Shown here in pieces: positions 12,838 through 16,834 of a stretch of DNA of 16,834 nt. Under the pieces are notes generated by a model. It ran no database searches. It saw only the letters and a program-made list of their open reading frames with translations, and was not told the DNA's origin. Source of the DNA: an uncultured Eubacteriales bacterium (GTDB lineage: Bacteria > Bacillota > Clostridia > Monoglobales > Monoglobaceae); NCBI GenBank assembly GCA_900550775.1, contig URTH01000017.1, positions 1-16,834 on the forward strand. The letters run 5' to 3'. The translations under genes were made by a program, and so were the position numbers. Numbering within the stretch: position 1 is the stretch's first letter; the number at the start of each line of letters is the position of its first letter.

Positions 12838-14313
12838 TTAAAGGATGATACAAATCATGCCGCCGCTGCCCTCGTTGATGATTTTTTGCAGGGTTTCCTG
12901 CAGCTTCATCTGTGCGTCATCGGGCATCCGATACAGCTTGTTATGCAGTCCCTCGTTCACAAGTTCGTGCAGAGATTTTCCAAAGATGTTGGATTCCCAT
13001 ATTTTTTTGGTATCGCTTTCAAACTCGTTAAGCAGATAATGCACCAATTCCTCCGACTGCCGTTCGGTGCCGACAATCGGACTGACTTCTGTCTCGATGT
13101 CCGCCCGTATCATATGGATTGACGGTGCGCTTGCCTTCAGGCGCACGCCAAAGCGGCTGCCCTGTTTGACGATTTCCGGCTCCTCCAGGGTCAGTTCGTC
13201 CATGGACGGGGTTACGATGCCGTAGCCCTTTACCTCCTGCAATGCAGAGGCGACCTTATCATATTCTTTTTTCATTGCAGAAAGCGTGCGCATGAGATGC
13301 AGCATTTCCTGTTTATCCTCAATGGAAAATCCGGTCTGCTCCTGTACGGTTTTGTAAAACAGCGGTTCCGGCACCGTGATTTCGATTTCGGCACGGCCGG
13401 CGCCGGCATCCATTTTCGAAACCTGTGCGCTTTCGATGTATTCACAATCGCGCAGGGTATCGGGAAATTCCATAACATCTGCGATCTTTCGGACATGCTT
13501 TGCATGGTCAAAGACGGTGTCGCCAATGCCGGTCTTTAAGGGATTGCTCTCCTCCAGAGAAAGAACCCATTGCGGGATCCGGATACCTACCTCAATCAGC
13601 GGAAATTCGTAAAGAATTTGCTGCATCAAACGGTTGATATCCTGTTCCGTCATCTCCATACAATTGAGGGCGGTGACGCAGACGCCAAACTTTTTGTGCA
13701 GCGCCATGCAATATTCCTGCGTCTGCGGCGCATTGGGATCAACGCAGTTTATCACTACGACAAACGGCTTGTTCAGCTCGGTAAGCTCCCGGATGACCCG
13801 TTCTTCGGCGTCAACATAATCGCTGCGCGGAATGTCCGTGATGCTGCCGTCTGTGGTAATCACGATGCCGACCGTGGAATGCTCGGCGATGACCTTGCGC
13901 GTGCCGGTCTCGGCGGCCTCGGCAAAGGGGATCGGCTCGTCAGACCACGGACTCATGACCATCCGCGGCATTTCGTCCTCAATATAGCCTCTGGCGCCGT
14001 CAACGATATAGCCGACACAGTCAATCATTCTTACTTTAAACTGTGCGGAGTCTCCGATCGAAATTTCGACCGCCTCGTTCGGAATAAACTTTGGTTCCGT
14101 GGTCATGATGGTCCTTCCGGCGGCGCTTTGCGGAAGCTCATCCATGGCGCGGCTCCGTTTGAAGTCGTTATCCATTCTCGGAATGACCACCATATCCATA
14201 AATTTTTTGATAAAGGTGGATTTCCCGGTGCGAACCGGCCCCACGACCCCAATGTAAATATCGCCCTGGGTCCGGTTGGCGATATCCCGGTAGATGTTAT
14301 TGTAGCTATCCAT
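12838..14313 (-). CDS. spoIVA: Stage IV sporulation protein A, spore coat ATPase
   Basis: SpoIVA is made in the mother cell, binds the outer forespore membrane through SpoVM, hydrolyses ATP and polymerises into the basement layer of the spore coat; it is also needed for cortex formation. The 491-residue product is the family's usual length (492 in Bacillus subtilis). A TRAFAC-type P-loop is at residues 25-33 (GPVRTGKST, Lys31), followed by LPQSAAGRTIMTTEPKF with the sensor Thr residues, the DCVGY Walker B-like segment (Asp98), PRMVMSPWSDEPIPF and IVITTDGSITDIPRSDY. The C-terminal half carries EIVKQGSRFGVRLKASAPSIHM and ends in INEGSGGMICIIL, the conserved tail. I chose ATG at 14313: AAGGAGG ends 6 nt upstream, whereas the ATG at 14319 abuts that site. 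The gene is monocistronic with its own terminator and is divergent from the membrane-protein gene. Its presence implies a sporulating lineage. Confidence 0.97.
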   Translation of the reverse strand: MDSYNNIYRDIANRTQGDIYIGVVGPVRTGKSTFIKKFMDMVVIPRMDNDFKRSRAMDELPQSAAGRTIMTTEPKFIPNEAVEISIGDSAQFKVRMIDCVGYIVDGARGYIEDEMPRMVMSPWSDEPIPFAEAAETGTRKVIAEHSTVGIVITTDGSITDIPRSDYVDAEERVIRELTELNKPFVVVINCVDPNAPQTQEYCMALHKKFGVCVTALNCMEMTEQDINRLMQQILYEFPLIEVGIRIPQWVLSLEESNPLKTGIGDTVFDHAKHVRKIADVMEFPDTLRDCEYIESAQVSKMDAGAGRAEIEITVPEPLFYKTVQEQTGFSIEDKQEMLHLMRTLSAMKKEYDKVASALQEVKGYGIVTPSMDELTLEEPEIVKQGSRFGVRLKASAPSIHMIRADIETEVSPIVGTERQSEELVHYLLNEFESDTKKIWESNIFGKSLHELVNEGLHNKLYRMPDDAQMKLQETLQKIINEGSGGMICIIL

Positions 14314-14353
14314 ATTCATCCTCCTTAGAATGGTGCTTCGTTTATACCAATAT

Positions 14354-14383
14354 ATTGTGTGCTTGTTTCCTTTATTCCGATTT
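14354..14383 (-). promoter_or_regulatory. Candidate sigma-E promoter of spoIVA
   Basis: In B. subtilis spoIVA is transcribed by mother-cell sigma-E, with a -10 consensus near CATACAAT. The minus strand carries CACACAAT (14361-14354), one mismatch, about 40 nt upstream of the ATG. The -35 position 14 nt further up (AAATCGGA, 14383-14376) is a poor match, so the call is tentative. Confidence 0.3.
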
Positions 14384-14437
14384 GGCGGCATTTTTTTAAA
14401 AATCCGCCCGGACACGGACGGAGGACATGGATGATTC

Positions 14438-14466
14438 TTGACACTTTTTTAATCTTTTTGTATAAT
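14438..14466 (+). promoter_or_regulatory. Sigma-A promoter of the CmpB-like gene
   Basis: TTGACA (14438-14443) and TATAAT (14461-14466) are both perfect and are separated by the ideal 17 nt, mostly T-rich. Transcription would start near 14473, giving a leader of about 30 nt with a GGGGGGA ribosome binding site (14490-14496) before ATG at 14502. This suggests constitutive vegetative expression. Confidence 0.93.
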
Positions 14467-14501
14467 AGAAAAAAGGGATCACGGGAAACGGGGGGATTTG
14501 G

Positions 14502-15317
14502 ATGGAACAGCTGTATTTTTACCTTTGGTATTTGCTGATTTACGCTTGCCTCGGCTGGTGCGCCGAGGTGGCTTATGCAGCCGTAAAGCTTAAAAAGTTT
14601 GTCAACCGCGGTTTTTTAAACGGGCCGGTGTGTCCGATCTACGGCTTTGGCGTTTGTATTGTGGTGTTTTGCCTGACGCCGATCCAGAATCGACTGCCGA
14701 TTCTGTTTATCGGTGCGGTGATTCTGACCTCCGCTTTGGAATTTTTGACCGGGTATGTTTTAGACAAGGTATATCACGAGCATTGGTGGGATTACTCCAA
14801 TCAGCCGCTTAACCTCAAAGGCTATATTTGTCTTTCGTTTTCGCTGCTTTGGGGTGTGGCCTGCGTTGCGGTTGTGCGGCTGGTGCATCCGGCGGTTTCA
14901 GCGGTCGTTGCGTGGATGCCGCGATGGCTCGGCTTACCCCTGCTGTTTGTCTTTCTGGATATCTTGCTGATTGATTTTGCATCCACGGTTGAGAATCTGA
15001 GGCGGTTTCGCAAGGCAATGAAGATGGTAGAGACGGTTAGCGGAAAGCTGAAGGAGTTTTCCGACGATGTGGGAAGCGGAATTTCCGGCAAGGTGCTGCA
15101 AACGATGGAAAAGGGGGAAGAACTCAAGGTCGGTGTGGAGGATTTCCGTGCGGAAAAGCGGGATCAGTATTTGCAGAACAAGTCGGAATTGTTACTGGAT
15201 TTATATGCGCTGCTTTCAAGGACGGAGCCGGGAAGAAAGCGTATTTTTAAGGCGTATCCGAATCTGAAACGGGCGGCTGCCGCACGGCAGGCAGAGGAAT
15301 ATAAAGCTGCTGCGTGA
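14502..15317 (+). CDS. CmpB-like integral membrane protein (putative ABC-transporter type IV family)
   Basis: The 271-residue protein has a membrane N-terminal half and a charged cytoplasmic C-terminal half. Hydrophobic segments lie at about residues 5-26, 43-60, 65-88, 107-131 and 142-162. The conserved family blocks are FVNRGFLNGPVCPIYGFG (33-50), FLTGYVLDKVYHEHWWDYS (81-99) and NLKGYICL (104-111), typical of the family annotated as putative ABC-transporter type IV (CmpB), common in Clostridia. No nucleotide-binding partner is encoded beside it, and the transport label rests on family naming rather than evidence here. Residues 165-271 are rich in Lys, Arg and Glu and likely helical. It is transcribed alone from a consensus promoter and ends at a hairpin shared with the convergent gene. 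Function in the cell is unknown. Confidence 0.82.
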   Translation: MEQLYFYLWYLLIYACLGWCAEVAYAAVKLKKFVNRGFLNGPVCPIYGFGVCIVVFCLTPIQNRLPILFIGAVILTSALEFLTGYVLDKVYHEHWWDYSNQPLNLKGYICLSFSLLWGVACVAVVRLVHPAVSAVVAWMPRWLGLPLLFVFLDILLIDFASTVENLRRFRKAMKMVETVSGKLKEFSDDVGSGISGKVLQTMEKGEELKVGVEDFRAEKRDQYLQNKSELLLDLYALLSRTEPGRKRIFKAYPNLKRAAAARQAEEYKAAA

Positions 15318-15360
15318 CTGGCTGCAGCGGCGCGGTGAAAGAAATAAGGACTAAAAAATA

Positions 15361-15390
15361 AAGGGGAACGCAGCTGCGTTCCCCTCTTTG
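15361..15390. terminator. Bidirectional terminator between convergent genes
   Basis: A perfect 12-bp-arm palindrome (15362-15373 with 15374-15385, AGGGGAACGCAG and its complement) lies between the CmpB-like gene and the convergent 114-residue gene. On the minus strand it is followed by TTTATTTTTTAG, a good U-tract; on the plus strand by the weaker CTTTGCTTT. It serves the minus-strand gene best and probably both. Confidence 0.85.
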
Positions 15391-15401
15391 CTTTAACCGA
15401 T

Positions 15402-15746
15402 TTAACCGTTCTCCAGGGCTTGTTCTAACCAAAAGATGCCGATGTCCAGTGCCTTATACAGTCCGTCACGCTCAGCCTGACGAATCAGTCTGGACTTTTT
15501 GCCCTCATTCGTTTTCAGCTCAATGATTACCCGTTTGGAAATTTGCAGATCTTCCAGCGGAGTTTGTTCCTCCAGCCGGAAGGTCACAACGTATTTGTCC
15601 TCCGGGTTGCCGTAGTAAATCATGTTTCCGGAGCGAACCAGGGGCTTGCCGTTATAGGTCAAAATCTGCGGTTCTTTCGGTGTTTTGTCCGCCTTTTTTG
15701 TGCGGGTAGTCTTTTTTGGTGTTTCAGACGGTGTAGCTGCAGCCAT
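15402..15746 (-). CDS. Conserved hypothetical protein, 114 residues
   Basis: I do not recognise a named family. The product has a low-complexity basic N-terminal tail (residues 1-26, rich in Lys, Thr and Pro) and a compact alpha/beta domain: ILTYNGKPLVRSGNMIYYG, then DKYVVTFRLEE, ISKRVIIELKTN and a C-terminal helix RDGLYKALDIGIFWLEQAL. The Y-N-G-K-P-L-x-R..N-x-I-Y-Y-G block looks like a protein seen in other Clostridia, from memory only. There is no signal peptide or membrane segment, so it is cytoplasmic. I chose ATG at 15746 because AAAGGTGATG sits just upstream and the frame further upstream (to 15887) reads as untranslated leader containing a hairpin. The gene lies 150 bp downstream of purA on the same strand, so read-through from purA is possible, but no function follows from that. 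Confidence 0.82.
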   Translation of the reverse strand: MAAATPSETPKKTTRTKKADKTPKEPQILTYNGKPLVRSGNMIYYGNPEDKYVVTFRLEEQTPLEDLQISKRVIIELKTNEGKKSRLIRQAERDGLYKALDIGIFWLEQALENG

Positions 15747-15762
15747 AGTATCATCACCTTTC

Positions 15763-15800
15763 TGCCCACATGAATAGAAATTGAATTTTACCTGTGGGCA
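15763..15800 (-). promoter_or_regulatory. Leader hairpin before the 114-residue protein
   Basis: TGCCCACA (15763-15770) and TGTGGGCA (15793-15800) form a perfect 8-bp stem around 22 nt. In the minus-strand mRNA its 3' arm ends about 4 nt before the AAAGGTGATG ribosome binding region of the 114-residue gene, close enough to affect ribosome access. The A/T-rich loop contains a near-palindrome AAATTCAATTT-type dyad. Whether it acts as a leader hairpin or a protein-binding operator is open. No U-run follows, so it is not a terminator. Confidence 0.5.
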
Positions 15801-15896
15801 AGTAAAATTTTGCGGTTTGTCAAAAGCAAAATCTGCATTCCCAAATCGGAGCTTAAACGATTCTAAGCGTATAAGAACCGAATGCAAAATGTCGGT

Positions 15897-16834
15897 TTAT
15901 CGGTCGATGTTTTGATCCCGGCCGGGGCCGACGCCAACGGACGCTACACGGCAGCCGCATAACTCTTCCACGCGTAAAATATACTTCTGCGCAGCGAGCG
16001 GAAGCTTGGAAAATTCCTTAATCTGGCTAATATCTTCACTCCAGCTGTCCATTTCTTCATAAATCGGCTTACACTTTGCCAATTCCTCCAGCGTGGGAGG
16101 AAAGTCGGTGGTAACCCGGCCGTCTTTTTCATAAGCGACACAAATTTTGATCTTGTCAAGGCCGCCCAGAGGATCGATCTTGTTCAGTACGACCGAGGTT
16201 AGAGAACTGGTACGTACCGCATACTTTGCAATCACGGCGTCAAACCAGCCGGTGCGTCTGGGACGGCCGGTGGTGGTGCCGAATTCATGACCCTTTTGAC
16301 GGATCGCCTCGCCGACTTCATCATCCAATTCTGTCGGGAAGGGGCCGTTGCCGACACGGGTTGTATATCCTTTTAAAATGCCGATACATTCGTCAATCAG
16401 GGTAGGGCCGATGCCGCTGCCCACGCACACGCCGCCGGAGATGGGATGGGAGGAGGTCACATAGGGATAGGTGCCAAGGTCTAAATCCAGCAAAATGCCC
16501 TGTGCCCCTTCAAAAAGGACTTCCTTTCCGTCTTTGATGCTTTGATACAAAATCGGCGTTGTGTCGGTCACATAGGACGCGAGCCGCTTTGCGTATTCGC
16601 TGTACTCCGCAATCACCGATTCGGGGTCGATCGCCTCGCCGCCGTATACCAGAGTAATCATTTTGTTCTTGATGGCAAGGTTCTCGCGGACGCGCTTTGC
16701 AAAGATGTCGGGTTGAATCAAATCGCACATCCGAATGCCGCAGCGCTCGGTTTTATCCATGTAGCAGGGGCCGATGCCCTTTTTGGTGGTGCCGATGCTG
16801 CTTTCGCCGCGCGCCGCCTCGGAAAGGCCGTCCA
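15897..16834 (-). CDS. purA: Adenylosuccinate synthetase, 5'-partial
   Basis: PurA makes adenylosuccinate from IMP and aspartate with GTP hydrolysis, the first committed step from IMP to AMP. The window holds the C-terminal 311 residues of a protein usually near 425-430 long; the start is beyond the right edge, and the frame is open there (DGLSEAARGESSIGTTKKG). The signature GIGPCYMDKTER is intact, as are FEGAQG.LLDLDLGTYPYVTSS, VGNGPFPTE, EFGTTTGRPRRTGWFD, the guanine-recognition NKID (residues LNKIDPLGG) and the terminal SVGVGPGRDQNI that contacts GTP. The N-terminal P-loop-like segment and catalytic Asp/His lie outside the window. The call starting at the ATG at 16760 would be wrong, since it is an internal Met within the signature. 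The gene runs toward the 114-residue gene with no strong terminator between; a weak 6-bp hairpin overlaps the stop codon (15876-15897). Confidence 0.97.
   Translation of the reverse strand, partial: DGLSEAARGESSIGTTKKGIGPCYMDKTERCGIRMCDLIQPDIFAKRVRENLAIKNKMITLVYGGEAIDPESVIAEYSEYAKRLASYVTDTTPILYQSIKDGKEVLFEGAQGILLDLDLGTYPYVTSSHPISGGVCVGSGIGPTLIDECIGILKGYTTRVGNGPFPTELDDEVGEAIRQKGHEFGTTTGRPRRTGWFDAVIAKYAVRTSSLTSVVLNKIDPLGGLDKIKICVAYEKDGRVTTDFPPTLEELAKCKPIYEEMDSWSEDISQIKEFSKLPLAAQKYILRVEELCGCRVASVGVGPGRDQNIDR

Noticed and set aside
13570..14328. 252-codon frame antisense to spoIVA
   Set aside because: It lies entirely opposite the conserved SpoIVA coding region and has no domain of its own; spoIVA matches its family over its full length.
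14314..14415. N-terminal extension of SpoIVA starting near 14415 or at 14319
   Set aside because: The ribosome binding site AAGGAGG lies inside the extension and is correctly spaced only for ATG 14313; the resulting 491 residues match the known family length.
15795..15823. TTGACA (15823-15818, minus strand) as promoter of the 114-residue gene
   Set aside because: The position 17 nt downstream reads TGCCCA, not a -10 element, and shifting the spacer by one or two bases does not help.
15747..15887. Longer 161-residue form of the small hypothetical protein
   Set aside because: The extra 47 codons cover the leader hairpin and ribosome binding region, and the well-spaced AAAGGTGATG supports the start at 15746.

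Overview
The window looks like chromosomal DNA from an endospore-forming Firmicute of class Clostridia, probably a gut-type lineage. The signs are a full-length spoIVA, strong AGGAGG-type ribosome binding sites, consensus sigma-A promoters, a CmpB-family membrane protein and a giant modular surface protein of a kind common in Clostridia. Placement below class level cannot be made from this sequence.

Layout. (1) Positions 3-11129 (+): the body of one giant secreted protein of at least 3708 residues. Its first in-frame codons are the tail of a signal peptide, so the true start lies left of the window. From N to C terminus it has nine or so beta-helix-like modules separated by Cys/His knuckles (to about 6700), a chain of Ig-like YDG/MBG-type modules (about 7065-10172), a Gly-rich hinge, one InlB-type B-repeat and a C-terminal copper-amine-oxidase-N-like domain. 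Two modules form a roughly 600-bp tandem duplication. (2) Positions 11132-12264: a bidirectional terminator, a 26-codon remnant of an ABC-transporter ATPase gene, and the AraC/GyrI-type regulator that would have preceded it (minus strand). (3) Positions 12116-12475: 360 bp without a protein gene, holding interlocked inverted repeats and a structured-looking element with a 4-codon mini-ORF. (4) Positions 12476-12645: tRNA-Asn(GTT) on the minus strand with a consensus promoter and a perfect-palindrome terminator. (5) Positions 12771-14313: spoIVA (minus), with its own terminator. (6) Positions 14438-15317: a divergent CmpB-like membrane protein with a textbook sigma-A promoter. (7) Positions 15361-15746: a bidirectional terminator and a convergent 114-residue conserved hypothetical protein. 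(8) Positions 15897 to the right edge: the C-terminal three quarters of purA.

How the genes relate. Most are ordinary chromosomal genes in short transcription units bounded by clear hairpins, with no single pathway tying them together. SpoIVA acts on the forespore surface and PurA in AMP synthesis. The giant protein is an exported surface or adhesion-type scaffold. The regulator has lost the transporter it probably controlled, and the break lies between its stop codon and the 3' end of the giant gene, so that junction looks like a rearrangement point. I found no convincing new enzymatic or defence system. The most interesting signals are the giant protein's alternating architecture, the decayed regulator-transporter operon and the structured intergenic element beside tRNA-Asn.
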